Positions 26,131 through 35,602 of a stretch of 64,000 bases of DNA are shown here, piece by piece. A program made the translations under genes and the position numbers. The DNA lies in assembly GCA_017420535.1 (NCBI GenBank), contig JAFOIV010000078.1, forward strand, positions 26,877 to 90,876. Reading direction: 5' to 3'. Each line of letters starts with the position of its first letter. The stretch's first letter is position 1. The notes under the pieces are model-generated. The model was not told the origin of the DNA and searched no databases. It saw only the letters and a list, made by a program, of their open reading frames with translations. This stretch comes from Eubacterium sp. (lineage in GTDB: Bacteria; Bacillota; Clostridia; Lachnospirales; Lachnospiraceae).

Positions 26131-27501
26131 TCAAGCTTTATGGCCTCCAATTTCCCTGTTTCTTTCAACTGCAGTTGCCCCCTCCAAAAGATTCGTTCCC
26201 CTAAGGAGTGCATTCTTTCCATATTTTGATTTAATGGATACAATAGCTTTCTGCATTTTCTTTTCTTTATCATGTTTTTCTTTATCTTCAAATAATCCTA
26301 ACTGATAGAATGTATCTTCCTCTCTTCTTACATCATTGGCATTTATATACATCCTTCGTACTGTCAGCTTTTTATCCACTATCCTATCATATAATTGAAG
26401 AACATGATCTATTATCACTTTAGTAGAACTGGTATAATTACCGAGTTTTATGGTTCCATGAGCATTTTTCGGTATTACTCTTCCATATCTGTCAGAAACC
26501 ACATCTCCACTATACCCTCTTTCCACCGCTTCTTTATCATAGCCGATCTGAATGGTCACAGAATCTGTCACAAGACCTTTCTCTACTAGTCTTAAGGCCA
26601 TGATCTCTGCCATTTCATCAATGATAACTCTCGCTTTTTCAAATGTATATGGTTCTGAAAGCACCTGTCCTTCCGAAAGAGAAGAAGACATTGGCTTATA
26701 AGCCTTTATCTCTTTTATAGTAACGGGCTCTATTCCAAAAGCATGATCTATAAGGATTTCTGCATCTATTCCAAAGAGTCTGTAGAATATCTCCTCATTA
26801 CTTAAAGCACGTCTTGCCACATCTCCCATGGTGTTCATTCCATATTCTTTAAGTCTTCTTGCAGTTCCAGGTCCGGTTCTCCAGAAATCTGTAAGGGGTT
26901 CATGCCCCCACATTTCTCTTTTAAAACTTTCCTCATCCAGCTCCGCAATCCTTACTCCATCTTTATCTGCCTTCATATGTTTCGCTTTAATATCCATGGC
27001 GATCTTTGCAAGATATAGATTGGTTCCTATTCCTGCAGTAGCAGTGATCCCGGTGGTCTTTAACACATCATGGATAATATCCATCACCAGTTCATGGGCA
27101 GTCTTACCATAGGTATTCAGATAATCTGTAACATCCATAAATACCTCATCTACGCTATAGACCACCACATCTTCCGGCGCGATATATTTCATATATATGC
27201 TGTAGATCTCTGCAGACTTTTTAAGATAGTGATACATCTGCGGCCTCGCTATTATAAACTCAACCTTTTCTTTTGTACGAGCCTCATATTCTCTTAATTT
27301 AGCCTTAACTTCAAAAAGCCTTGCTCTTCCCGGTATCCCATAGGCTTTAAGGGATGGGGAAACAGCAAGGCAGATAGTCTTATCCGTTCTGCTTTCATCC
27401 GCAACTACTAAATTAGTCTTAAGAGGATCTAGTCCCCTCTCAACGCATTCAACAGATGCATAGAAAGATTTTAAATCTATAGCTGCATAGATTCGCTGCA
27501 T
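26131..27501 (-). CDS. Y-family DNA polymerase (UmuC/DinB-like)
   Basis: 456 residues. The catalytic acids are in IYAAIDLKSFYASVEC near the N-terminus and VYSVDEVFMDVTDY in the palm. The helix-hairpin-helix region (MWGHEPLTDFWRTGPGTARRL) and a C-terminal little-finger domain follow. The enzyme copies damaged DNA with low fidelity. The LKSFYASVEC motif and the long C-terminus are typical of the Firmicute UmuC-like group that is paired with YolD. Its start overlaps the metallophosphoesterase gene by 25 bp. No LexA/DinR box was identified upstream. Confidence 0.92.
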   Translation of the reverse strand: MQRIYAAIDLKSFYASVECVERGLDPLKTNLVVADESRTDKTICLAVSPSLKAYGIPGRARLFEVKAKLREYEARTKEKVEFIIARPQMYHYLKKSAEIYSIYMKYIAPEDVVVYSVDEVFMDVTDYLNTYGKTAHELVMDIIHDVLKTTGITATAGIGTNLYLAKIAMDIKAKHMKADKDGVRIAELDEESFKREMWGHEPLTDFWRTGPGTARRLKEYGMNTMGDVARRALSNEEIFYRLFGIDAEILIDHAFGIEPVTIKEIKAYKPMSSSLSEGQVLSEPYTFEKARVIIDEMAEIMALRLVEKGLVTDSVTIQIGYDKEAVERGYSGDVVSDRYGRVIPKNAHGTIKLGNYTSSTKVIIDHVLQLYDRIVDKKLTVRRMYINANDVRREEDTFYQLGLFEDKEKHDKEKKMQKAIVSIKSKYGKNALLRGTNLLEGATAVERNREIGGHKA

Positions 27502-28127
27502 TTCTTTCTTCTTTCTCTATCTACGTCGATCCATTCATCAAGAGTAAGAGGCATATAATCTGAAAACATGGCAAAGCAGTTGATCATATTACAAGGAATA
27601 TTCATAAAGTCTCCCTGCATGGTCTTCACCCTCTCTTTTCTTGTGGTCATTATAAAACTGTTAATAAGCTTTTCATCAGTGGTATTATGCACATGTCCAT
27701 ATAACATATATGCAGTAGGATTTCCCTGCTTATCACGTCTGTACTGACCGTTATAACAAAATACAGGATAGTGGGAAAGGATAACACTTCTTCCGTTATC
27801 TTCGATCTCTGCATAGGATTTTATCCACTCAAATCTTTTTATATTACATTTCTTATCCATAAGAAACTTATCATGGTTTCCTCTTATCAGATAAATCTTT
27901 CCTTTTAGTCTATCCAGTATTTCATTGGTCTTTTTTGCAAATATCACAGAAAAGTCCCCTAAAACATAAACCTCATCTATATCCGAAACCTTTTCGTTCC
28001 ATTTTTTTATCATATATTCGTTCATTTCATCCACTGAAGCAAAGCCCCTGTTGTCCATGGCATCATTTAAGATAGCATGTCCAAAATGAAGATCGGATAT
28101 ATACATTTTTCTAACTGGTACTTCCAA
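27477..28127 (-). CDS. Calcineurin-like metallophosphoesterase
   Basis: 216 residues. Start is a TTG at 28127 with GGAGG 7 bp upstream; the next ATG (seven codons in) has no ribosome site and would begin right at the active site. Metal-binding motifs are in order: ISDLHFGH, VYVLGDFSV, LIRGNHDKF, LSHYPVF and YGHVHN. The enzyme is cytosolic and hydrolyses phosphodiester or phosphomonoester bonds; its substrate is unknown. The gene overlaps the Y-family polymerase gene by 25 bp, suggesting co-expression. Confidence 0.88.
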   Translation of the reverse strand: MEVPVRKMYISDLHFGHAILNDAMDNRGFASVDEMNEYMIKKWNEKVSDIDEVYVLGDFSVIFAKKTNEILDRLKGKIYLIRGNHDKFLMDKKCNIKRFEWIKSYAEIEDNGRSVILSHYPVFCYNGQYRRDKQGNPTAYMLYGHVHNTTDEKLINSFIMTTRKERVKTMQGDFMNIPCNMINCFAMFSDYMPLTLDEWIDVDRERRKKCSESMQL

Positions 28128-28155
28128 ATAACTGCCTCCAAAACATTATATGTTT

Positions 28156-29844
28156 TTATACAAATCCGCCTGTTACTCCTGAACCTGCATTTGGAGAAAC
28201 CACCGACCAAATGAGATCCAAAACAAAGAGTATAAGAAGGACTGTACAAAGCACCTTTCTATATTTAGTGCTCATTTTTAAATACTGGTCATCAAGCCAT
28301 GGTGATATAACATAGGTAAATGCAAATCCCGCAAATCCAAATAAAAGTACTCCTTCAAGGCAGATACGACCATTCAGATTCATAAAGTAACCAGCATAAT
28401 CCCACCATTTTTTATCAAATAATACTTCCAGTATCCAGGAAGCAAAATATTCCAGGCTTCCGCAAAGAGCCATGGCGCCAACAAACAGCCAGCCCGGCTT
28501 CTCTCTCAAAGGTCTTAAGAAGACCATGATCAGCAGACCTCCACAGCCATATATAGGAAGCCAAGGTCCATGCATAGTTCCTCTGTTAACAAATTCTCCT
28601 GTCATAGCCAGGTAGAATATAAATTCCCAAACCCATCCTACAAGAGAATAAGTAAAGAATAATTCCACGATCGAAAGGAAGCTGTATTTTCTTCTATAAT
28701 CTCTCTTTAGATTTTCCACATGAGGAACTTTAATATCAAATACTTCATCCCCGGACGGATGCTCCTCTTGAACTACATATTTTATATCAAGAGCGTCATC
28801 ATTAAGAAGTGTCCCAAGATGCTCAGGAAGCTGTTTTTTAGCCTTTCTTCTAAGTGTCATATAAAGCTCTGCATTTACACATTCAAAATATGAATTAGCA
28901 AAGAACAGCCCCACAATATTGAATGTACAGAATGATAAAACAAACCAGGGGAAAAATGTTACATCTAAAACAAACACATTCCACTTCTCGTTTTTCATCA
29001 TTTTCTTTGATAACTCGAAGGCTTCTTTCTTTTTGATCTTTGGATTCTCCGCCAGGATATAAGGTATCAGCCTGTATTCATAACATTTAATGATACCTCC
29101 TACAATGGTTAAGTCCCAAAGGATCTGTCTTAAATATCTTATAAACATTACATGACTTACATTAAGAAGTCTTTTATTCTTATAGGTGAATAATATCTCT
29201 TTAGGTTTTGTACCTGAATATCTTCTTTGTTCAAGAAAATACCGGTTCTTTCCAACTGCGATAACATTTTTTATATAAACAAATGAAAGGAAGGAAATGA
29301 TCACAAATATAAATATTATGATGGAACTTCCTATCTTTCCATTAAATACCAGCTGGTTTATTCCATTCATAAAACCAAAGATAAAGGATTGACTTCCCAG
29401 TATTGAATTAACAAATACTGATGCAAAGCCTGCAGAATATTTCTCTGATTTAGTCTGTATCTTTGAAGGATCTTTAATGGAATTCATGTTAAATATATTT
29501 CCTAAGAATTCTCCAAGAATTTCAGTATAATTAAGAGCCTTATCCTGACCGTTGATATAACTATAAGTACCCCTTATCCCACTTACCAGAAGGTCCAGCT
29601 GATCTAAAGCCGATACTTCACCTGATACTGTTGAGATTCCATTACTATCATCTCCCAGCATCAGGATCACCGACTTTTCTTCCTTTATTCTTCTGAAATC
29701 CGCCAGTCTTCCAGAATAAAACTGATATCCGCCATTAATAAGTATTAATATGACGAACATTACCGCAATATTAAGTATATAATTTCTTTTAAGATTCTTC
29801 TTTGCTTCGAGTTTGATCTCGCGGCGTTTTGCCGTTGATATCAT
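28156..29844 (-). CDS. DUF975 / CmpB-type (ABC_trans_CmpB) fusion membrane protein
   Basis: 562 residues with two membrane parts. The N-terminal part (about 1-340) begins with RREIKLEAKKNLKRNY and carries several membrane segments, as in DUF975 proteins. The C-terminal part (about 385-540) has the pattern YSLVGWVWEFIFY, NRGTMHGPWLPIYG and NGRICLEG, which matches the putative type IV ABC transporter (CmpB) family. Function is unknown in both families. GGGGAA precedes the ATG. It lies 28 bp upstream of the phosphoesterase gene on the same strand. Confidence 0.78.
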   Translation of the reverse strand: MISTAKRREIKLEAKKNLKRNYILNIAVMFVILILINGGYQFYSGRLADFRRIKEEKSVILMLGDDSNGISTVSGEVSALDQLDLLVSGIRGTYSYINGQDKALNYTEILGEFLGNIFNMNSIKDPSKIQTKSEKYSAGFASVFVNSILGSQSFIFGFMNGINQLVFNGKIGSSIIIFIFVIISFLSFVYIKNVIAVGKNRYFLEQRRYSGTKPKEILFTYKNKRLLNVSHVMFIRYLRQILWDLTIVGGIIKCYEYRLIPYILAENPKIKKKEAFELSKKMMKNEKWNVFVLDVTFFPWFVLSFCTFNIVGLFFANSYFECVNAELYMTLRRKAKKQLPEHLGTLLNDDALDIKYVVQEEHPSGDEVFDIKVPHVENLKRDYRRKYSFLSIVELFFTYSLVGWVWEFIFYLAMTGEFVNRGTMHGPWLPIYGCGGLLIMVFLRPLREKPGWLFVGAMALCGSLEYFASWILEVLFDKKWWDYAGYFMNLNGRICLEGVLLFGFAGFAFTYVISPWLDDQYLKMSTKYRKVLCTVLLILFVLDLIWSVVSPNAGSGVTGGFV

Positions 29845-29870
29845 AAAATTCCCCTTTATTTTTCCCTACT

Positions 29871-30476
29871 TTATAAAGGCTTAAAATCCGAAGCCGGATG
29901 TTTACATATAGGACATATAAAGTCTTCCGGAAGAACCTCTCCTTCGTATATATATCCACAGACAGTACATATCCAGCCTTTCTTTATCTCCTTAGCCTTG
30001 TCAGGAGAAACCTTGATGTTTGACTGATAATAACCATAAGTGCATGACTCATCCCCTGCAAGGACTTCTCCATCAGTAACATCTGCTATAAATAATGAAT
30101 GCGTTCCAAGATCTACTATATCGATCACTTTACCTGAAAGATATGCATTACAGCCATTGGTAATATAACTTATTCCATTACTGGATCTGCTAAGTTCTAC
30201 TCCAATAGCTTTGTCCACATCTCTTCCACTCTGGAATCCCCAATGTTTAAAAAGATCAAATCCTGCTTTCTCGGAAATGATAGAAACATTGAATTCCTTG
30301 GTTCTCACGATCATATCATGAGTATAATTTGATTTATTAACTGCAATACTAATCCTGTTTGGCTGAGAAGTAACCTGTATGGCTGTATTTATGATACATC
30401 CATTATCCTTATCCCCTTCTTTTGCAGTTAAAACAAAAAGACCATAAGTAAGTTTGTACATTGTTTTTGGATCCAT
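29871..30476 (-). CDS. High-molecular-weight rubredoxin (flavin reductase + rubredoxin)
   Basis: 201 residues. Residues 1-150 form a flavin-reductase-like FMN domain (MYKLTYGLFVLTAKEGD, FNVSIISEKA). Residues about 164-201 are a rubredoxin with iron ligands in WICTVCGYIYEGE and FICPICKHP. This two-domain layout matches the rubredoxins of acetogens and clostridia that pass electrons from NADH to flavodiiron proteins for O2, peroxide or NO detoxification. A strong GGAGGG site precedes the ATG. No flavodiiron gene is nearby. Confidence 0.9.
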   Translation of the reverse strand: MDPKTMYKLTYGLFVLTAKEGDKDNGCIINTAIQVTSQPNRISIAVNKSNYTHDMIVRTKEFNVSIISEKAGFDLFKHWGFQSGRDVDKAIGVELSRSSNGISYITNGCNAYLSGKVIDIVDLGTHSLFIADVTDGEVLAGDESCTYGYYQSNIKVSPDKAKEIKKGWICTVCGYIYEGEVLPEDFICPICKHPASDFKPL

Positions 30477-30519
30477 ATTGTAACCCTCCTATTATAAAAA
30501 CATTAACCCCAAAACTATA

Positions 30520-31788
30520 TTATTTATCACTTAAAGTAATATAGTTTTTACTCTTTATAGAAAGTTCAGGCAGATGGGAAATCTTACCTTCCACCTTTTC
30601 CTGAAGCTTGTCTATCTTCTTTTTGTTGGACTTTCCTATATCATTTATCCCTGTTTTAGGAAGGTCCATGGCCATCTTCTTTGTTGTGCCTGAGATACCG
30701 GAAGCAGCACCAGCTATTTTTTTAATACTGCTGAATCCATGTTTAAGTATGTCACTAAACCTTTCTATCCCAGCCTCTTCAAATGCCCCAAAGATTTCTT
30801 CAACAAAAATCTTTCTCTTCTCCATATCCTGATCCTTCATCCATTCATCGAATATCTTGCCAGCCCACACTGACCCTCTTTCGAATTTTTCAGCATATAA
30901 AAAATCATGATAATCCATACACCAGGTTACAAGACTGTGCTGTCCCAGCCCCTTGGCTGTACTCTTAACCAGCCTTGTATCTGTAAATTTCGCCTCAAAT
31001 ATCTTTCCTATAAAACAGCTCTCAGGACTTATCCTGGTAGTTTTATCATCAAGACGGCTATAAATCTCTTTTATTTTTTCCTCTGGATCTTCCTTATCCT
31101 TAAGGATATCATTTGCCTCCAGAATCTGCGCCTCATTTAACACAGGCTCGCATATTCCAGGCCCATCAAACATATATATATGCTTAAGTCTTTTTATTTC
31201 TTCATCCTTTAATACAGCAGCTGCATAAACTGCAAGATTGGCCCCTTTAGAATGGCCGCAGATATAGAATTCTTCATCTATCTCATCCTTAAGCCTTGCA
31301 TTTATATATTCTCCTGCTGCTAATTGTGATCCGGTGGTTTCATAGCTTAACATGAAGTCTTCTTTCCAACCTACAACCGAATCATCTGTTCCACGAAATG
31401 TAATAACTTTTAAACCATTATCCAGTTCGAAAGTCGCCGCTGCAAACTGGATATTTTGTTCTAACACTGTAATATCTACATACTTTCTTATCTTGATATT
31501 CCCGTATCTATCTGTATCACAAGCCGCAAGAAGGAATTCGTCATATTCTTCCTTTCTCTGGATATAATCCCCATTAACTATCAGGAATTCTGTATGAGAC
31601 TTTATCTTTTCTCCAATATCCTTAAATGTGATATAGTCCCTATCTTCATTTAAGCTGCTGAATTTGCTGAAATCCGTATAGACAAGCTGCGACAATACAG
31701 CCGCATCTCTCTCATTAAACTCATCCTGTCTGAATGTTAGATCTCCGCGCCATTTTATATAATCATATAATGTTGCTGCTTTCCTCAT
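30520..31788 (-). CDS. DUF2974 (Mbeg1-like) lipase-fold protein
   Basis: 422 residues from the ATG at 31788, with GGGGGA upstream (an in-frame TTG at 31800 overlaps that site). The N-terminal sequence (YIKWRGDLTFRQDEFNERDA) and the nucleophile elbow YICGHSKGANLAVYAA are typical of the DUF2974 family, a class of class-3-lipase-like hydrolases common in Lachnospiraceae. FRGTDDSVVGWKEDF is the oxyanion region. No signal peptide is visible. Its substrate is unknown; a membrane lipid is possible. The start overlaps the upstream HAD gene by 26 bp. Confidence 0.85.
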   Translation of the reverse strand: MRKAATLYDYIKWRGDLTFRQDEFNERDAAVLSQLVYTDFSKFSSLNEDRDYITFKDIGEKIKSHTEFLIVNGDYIQRKEEYDEFLLAACDTDRYGNIKIRKYVDITVLEQNIQFAAATFELDNGLKVITFRGTDDSVVGWKEDFMLSYETTGSQLAAGEYINARLKDEIDEEFYICGHSKGANLAVYAAAVLKDEEIKRLKHIYMFDGPGICEPVLNEAQILEANDILKDKEDPEEKIKEIYSRLDDKTTRISPESCFIGKIFEAKFTDTRLVKSTAKGLGQHSLVTWCMDYHDFLYAEKFERGSVWAGKIFDEWMKDQDMEKRKIFVEEIFGAFEEAGIERFSDILKHGFSSIKKIAGAASGISGTTKKMAMDLPKTGINDIGKSNKKKIDKLQEKVEGKISHLPELSIKSKNYITLSDK

Positions 31789-32431
31789 CTTTTCCCCCAA
31801 AGAACAGCCTGTCCACCAACTGAGGGAGGTCTTTTAAACCACTTATTGATTCTGTAGGCTGTTCCATCTTACCAAATCCATAAGAAGCATAAATAAATGG
31901 TACCCCCGCAGCTGTACTTGAATCATAATCCGCCTGAATATCGCCGATATAATAAGCCTTATCAAGGCCATTATCTTCAACCATCTTGCGGATATTGAAA
32001 GCCTTATCCTGATCATTATCCCCATAACAAAGTATGTCATCAAACAATTCTTCAAAATGATAATGCTCGAGAAATGCCTCTATATATCCACTTTGACAAT
32101 TACTTACTATATAAAGGTGACACTTCTTTTTTAATTCTATCATAGTCTCTAAAAGATCCGGATAGAGGATGCCACCATGTTCTCTCAGATAATCATTTTC
32201 ATTGTCCCCGCACTTTTTAAGCAGTGCTTTTCTCTTTTCTTTAGAAAATTCCGGGAACATTATATCTGCTATCTTATCCATATTAAGACCCATAACCGCC
32301 TGAATATCTTCCTTGGTTATTACTCTGTCTAGTTCTGTTTCTCTTGCTACAACCTCTGTCCAGCTACTGGCCACTCCCTGTGCTGAATCCCAAAGAGTTC
32401 CATCCATATCAAATATTAGTCCGTACTTCAT
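31763..32431 (-). CDS. HAD-superfamily hydrolase
   Basis: 222 residues. Motif I is IFDMDGTLWDS, motif II IVSNCQSGY, and motif IV YYIGDIQADYDSSTAAG. A helical cap lies between motifs I and II. GAGAGG lies upstream of the ATG. Related to phosphoglycolate-phosphatase-like HAD proteins; the substrate is unknown. Probably co-transcribed with the DUF2974 gene, and divergent from the Nudix gene. Confidence 0.85.
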   Translation of the reverse strand: MKYGLIFDMDGTLWDSAQGVASSWTEVVARETELDRVITKEDIQAVMGLNMDKIADIMFPEFSKEKRKALLKKCGDNENDYLREHGGILYPDLLETMIELKKKCHLYIVSNCQSGYIEAFLEHYHFEELFDDILCYGDNDQDKAFNIRKMVEDNGLDKAYYIGDIQADYDSSTAAGVPFIYASYGFGKMEQPTESISGLKDLPQLVDRLFFGGKDEESSNII

Positions 32432-32533
32432 AGCTACCTCTCTTACTAAACTCGGTCTTTAATTTTTAGCGTTTTTGTGTTAATCTTTACGCGTAATCCA
32501 TTTTATTTTACTATACTAAAGGAGAATTGTCAC

Positions 32534-33034
32534 ATGGAATTGTGGGATATCTATGATAAAGATAAAAAACCAACCGGCAGAACAATGGAAAGAAACGACT
32601 GGCACATGAAACCGGGCGATTTCCATCTTACAGTTCTCGGAGTTGTTCAAAATAAAGAAGGAAAATACCTTATCACTCAACGCGTTATGACTAAAGCCTG
32701 GGCTCCTGGTCATTGGGAAGTATCCGGTGGTGGCGCACAGGCAGGAGAAACATCTTATGAGGCTGTATGCCGCGAGATAAAAGAAGAAACAGGACTTGAT
32801 GTTTCAAAGGCAGAAGGCGGCCTTTCTTTCACATATCAGCGTATCAATCCTGATGAGGGTGATAATTATTTTGTTGATGTATATAAATTCATTTTAGATT
32901 TCAATGAGAAAGATATATCTTTCCAGGAAAAGGAAGTTCTTGATTATAAACTTGCTACTTCAGAAGAGATCAAGGCTTTAGGGAAAGAAAAGATCTTCCT
33001 TCACTACGACAGTATCAAACAGATATTTGATTGA
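32534..33034 (+). CDS. Nudix hydrolase
   Basis: 166 residues from MELWDIYDKD at 32534, with AAAGGAG about 9 bp upstream; the longer frame to 32477 lacks such a site. The Nudix box runs from G66 to L88 with E72, R80, E81, E84, E85 and G87 in place. The N-terminus (WDIYD, then GRTMERND) resembles the isopentenyl-diphosphate-isomerase-like Nudix subgroup, but the Nudix box is hydrolase-like. Substrate unknown. The AAA+ gene starts 21 bp downstream, probably on the same transcript. Confidence 0.9.
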   Translation: MELWDIYDKDKKPTGRTMERNDWHMKPGDFHLTVLGVVQNKEGKYLITQRVMTKAWAPGHWEVSGGGAQAGETSYEAVCREIKEETGLDVSKAEGGLSFTYQRINPDEGDNYFVDVYKFILDFNEKDISFQEKEVLDYKLATSEEIKALGKEKIFLHYDSIKQIFD

Positions 33035-33055
33035 TTTAAATTATGAGGACTCTAA

Positions 33056-34558
33056 ATGCTTAATATAGATATTAATCCATTGTTAGAAAAATTATATTTT
33101 TTTGCTTCTACAATCCAAAGCAGTTCAAATGTATTTCCAAAGAATTCTCCAGTACCTCTCAGATTTCTTGTAAAAGATGATCTAATCAATTTCTGCGGAT
33201 ATATATTTACAAAAACCACTAGTGATGAAGAAGATTATGAAATTGATTTTCTTAATACTTATCTCGGGATATCTATTACCGCCAAGAATTTTCAGAGGCT
33301 TAGAGTAGACAGGATCATAGGAACTAATTTTGAAAATAAGATTCCTCCTTCCCTGGTTTATTTTGTAAAGAATGATCTGCTTCCTGAAGCGGAAAAAGTT
33401 GGTTATAAAATGTCAGTAGCAAGACATTACATCAACGTATTTAACAATGTTGGCTGTGCTTTTCTTGCTTATAACGGCATTAATGAATCAGAAGCAGAAA
33501 AGCTTTCAAAATATGTCACCATGATGAGTGAATATGTAAATCAATATGATGTAGATCACTCCAGCGGAAGAAATTCCTACTCTATGTCAAATGACTCAGA
33601 GCCAAATCAAGATAACCGTCTCTCCGGAAATGTTGTCATATCCAATACATCAGATGATAAATATAAGGATAACGGAAGTCTTCTTAACGGCAGCTCTGCC
33701 GATAACAGCAAAGGCAAGACAGACGAAGAAAAGCTGGAAGAATATATGAATGAGTTAAATTCACTCATAGGTCTTACCAATGTAAAAGAAGAAATCCTGA
33801 AACAGGTTAATCTGGTTAAGATATCTTCCATCAGAAAGAAAATGGGTCTTAAGGTCCCTGATATTTCTTATCATCTTGTATTTTCAGGTAATCCTGGAAC
33901 CGGTAAAACAACTGTAGCCCGTCTTCTTTCAAAGATCTATCAGGCTCTTGGAGTTGTATCAAAGGGTACCTTTGTGGAAACCGACCGAAGCGGATTAGTT
34001 GCAGGTTTTGTAGGCGGAACTGCTGAAAAGACTACTGAGATAATCAATACTGCCATAGGTGGAGTACTCTTTATCGACGAAGCTTATGCCTTAACCAATG
34101 CCTCTACTAGTGAGGACTTTGGACCTGAAGCAATAGATACTTTACTTAAACGTATGGAAGATGATCGAAGCGACTTTATAGTAATAGCCGCTGGATATAC
34201 AGAGCCTATGAAAGCTTTTGTAGAATCAAATCCCGGACTTAAATCCCGCTTTAGTAAATTCATTGAATTTACTGATTATAACCCGGCAGAACTTAAACTT
34301 ATATTTGATCATTTCTGTGAGGAACATGACTTCTGTTTAAATGGAGAAGCAAATGAATATGTTACCAAATATCTGGAAAATCTCTTTTTTAATAAAGACA
34401 ATGACGATACCTTTGGTAATGCAAGAACTGTAAGAAACTATTTTGAAAGATGCATCGAACGTCAGGCCTCAAGAATAGTCCAGCATCCAAATCTTGATCA
34501 GAATGTACTTACAACCTTTAGATTAGAAGATGTAACGGAAGATGTAAAACTTTACTGA
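33056..34558 (+). CDS. SpoVK/CbbX-type AAA+ ATPase with N-terminal helical domain
   Basis: 500 residues. Residues 1-160 are a helical domain with weak resemblance to TerB-like folds, followed by a Ser/Asn/Asp-rich linker (about 165-225). The AAA+ module has Walker A GNPGTGKTT (278-286), the pore-loop-like block DRSGLVAGFVGGTAEKT, Walker B GVLFIDEAYAL, sensor 1 VIAAGY and the arginine-containing NPGLKSRF. This core is the CbbX / stage V sporulation protein K type, which remodels protein complexes. GAGG lies 7 bp before the ATG. The substrate is unknown; a terminator follows. Confidence 0.88.
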   Translation: MLNIDINPLLEKLYFFASTIQSSSNVFPKNSPVPLRFLVKDDLINFCGYIFTKTTSDEEDYEIDFLNTYLGISITAKNFQRLRVDRIIGTNFENKIPPSLVYFVKNDLLPEAEKVGYKMSVARHYINVFNNVGCAFLAYNGINESEAEKLSKYVTMMSEYVNQYDVDHSSGRNSYSMSNDSEPNQDNRLSGNVVISNTSDDKYKDNGSLLNGSSADNSKGKTDEEKLEEYMNELNSLIGLTNVKEEILKQVNLVKISSIRKKMGLKVPDISYHLVFSGNPGTGKTTVARLLSKIYQALGVVSKGTFVETDRSGLVAGFVGGTAEKTTEIINTAIGGVLFIDEAYALTNASTSEDFGPEAIDTLLKRMEDDRSDFIVIAAGYTEPMKAFVESNPGLKSRFSKFIEFTDYNPAELKLIFDHFCEEHDFCLNGEANEYVTKYLENLFFNKDNDDTFGNARTVRNYFERCIERQASRIVQHPNLDQNVLTTFRLEDVTEDVKLY

Positions 34559-34572
34559 TATACTTAAAAGCT

Positions 34573-34629
34573 AAACTGACATTATATTTTTTGTCCAAAC
34601 TGACAATATATATAATGTCAGTTTTATTT
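34573..34629 (+). terminator. Terminator after the AAA+ gene
   Basis: AAACTGACATTATAT (34573-34587) pairs perfectly with ATATAATGTCAGTTT (34610-34624), followed by TATTTT. The loop contains a further copy of AAACTGACA, so alternative pairing is possible. Confidence 0.7.
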
Positions 34630-34712
34630 TATAATGTGACATAAGTGTCAAAAGTAAAATCCTGAATTCCTTGATAAGAAAAGGGATTGATTACTAATAT
34701 GAGGTTAATAAC

Positions 34713-35582
34713 ATGAGTCAGTCTAATGAATATATAGATCATAATCGTCAGAAGAAGATCGCCGTAATAAACGATGTTACTGGTTTCGGAAGATGTTCTG
34801 TAGCAGTCCAGCTTCCTATCATCTCAAAACTTCACATCCAGTGCTGTGCCGTTCCAACAGCAGTATTAAGCAACCAGACCGGATTTAAGAGCTTTTTTAT
34901 AGATGATTATACGAAACATTTTAAAGAATATACTGCAGAATGGAAAAAGATCGGTCTTCGCTTCTCTGCCATCACTTCCGGATTTTTAGGATCTGCTCAG
35001 CAGATCGATATGATCTCTGATTTTATAAAGGAATTTGATGAAGGGGCTCCGATCATAATAATCGACCCTGTTATGGGAGACCATGGTCATCTCTATGCTA
35101 ATTATACTCCGGAAATGTCAAGGGCTATGAAACGCCTTATAGGTCATGCGGAAATAATCACTCCAAACCTTACGGAAGCCTGCTTTTTATGCGACGTGCC
35201 ATACCACGAAGGTAAATGGAGCAAGAAAGAGATTGCTCTCCTTATGTCAAAGCTTACCCGTCTTGGTCCCGGAAAGATAGTTATCACCGGAATATCCCAG
35301 GGAGAATTTGTTGCAAATGCAGTTTATGACCCAACTTCCACTGATGAGATCCTATACACCAGACAGGCTAAAGTGGGCACAGAAAGGAACGGCACCGGTG
35401 ATGTATTCTCTGCTATCATTGCAGCAGATGCAGTAAACCATGTACCATTTATCCAGTCAGTAAAACGTGCTTCCCGTTTCGTTAAGCTCTGCATCGAAAA
35501 ATCCATTGAAATGGGCATTCCAAATACTGACGGAGTAGCATTTGAAGAAGTTATTGATAAGTTAAAACCATATAATAAATAA
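34713..35582 (+). CDS. Pyridoxamine / pyridoxal kinase
   Basis: 289 residues, ribokinase-like fold. INDVTGFGRCS near the N-terminus, PVMGDHG in the middle, ITPNLTEA, and the ATP/anion-hole motif RNGTGDVFSAII near the C-terminus match PdxK/PdxY pyridoxal kinases. It phosphorylates B6 vitamers in the salvage route to pyridoxal 5'-phosphate. GAGG lies upstream of the ATG. The radical SAM gene follows after 20 bp. The exact vitamer preference cannot be read from the sequence. Confidence 0.88.
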   Translation: MSQSNEYIDHNRQKKIAVINDVTGFGRCSVAVQLPIISKLHIQCCAVPTAVLSNQTGFKSFFIDDYTKHFKEYTAEWKKIGLRFSAITSGFLGSAQQIDMISDFIKEFDEGAPIIIIDPVMGDHGHLYANYTPEMSRAMKRLIGHAEIITPNLTEACFLCDVPYHEGKWSKKEIALLMSKLTRLGPGKIVITGISQGEFVANAVYDPTSTDEILYTRQAKVGTERNGTGDVFSAIIAADAVNHVPFIQSVKRASRFVKLCIEKSIEMGIPNTDGVAFEEVIDKLKPYNK

Positions 35583-35602
35583 TATGGATGAAAGGAAAAT
35601 AT

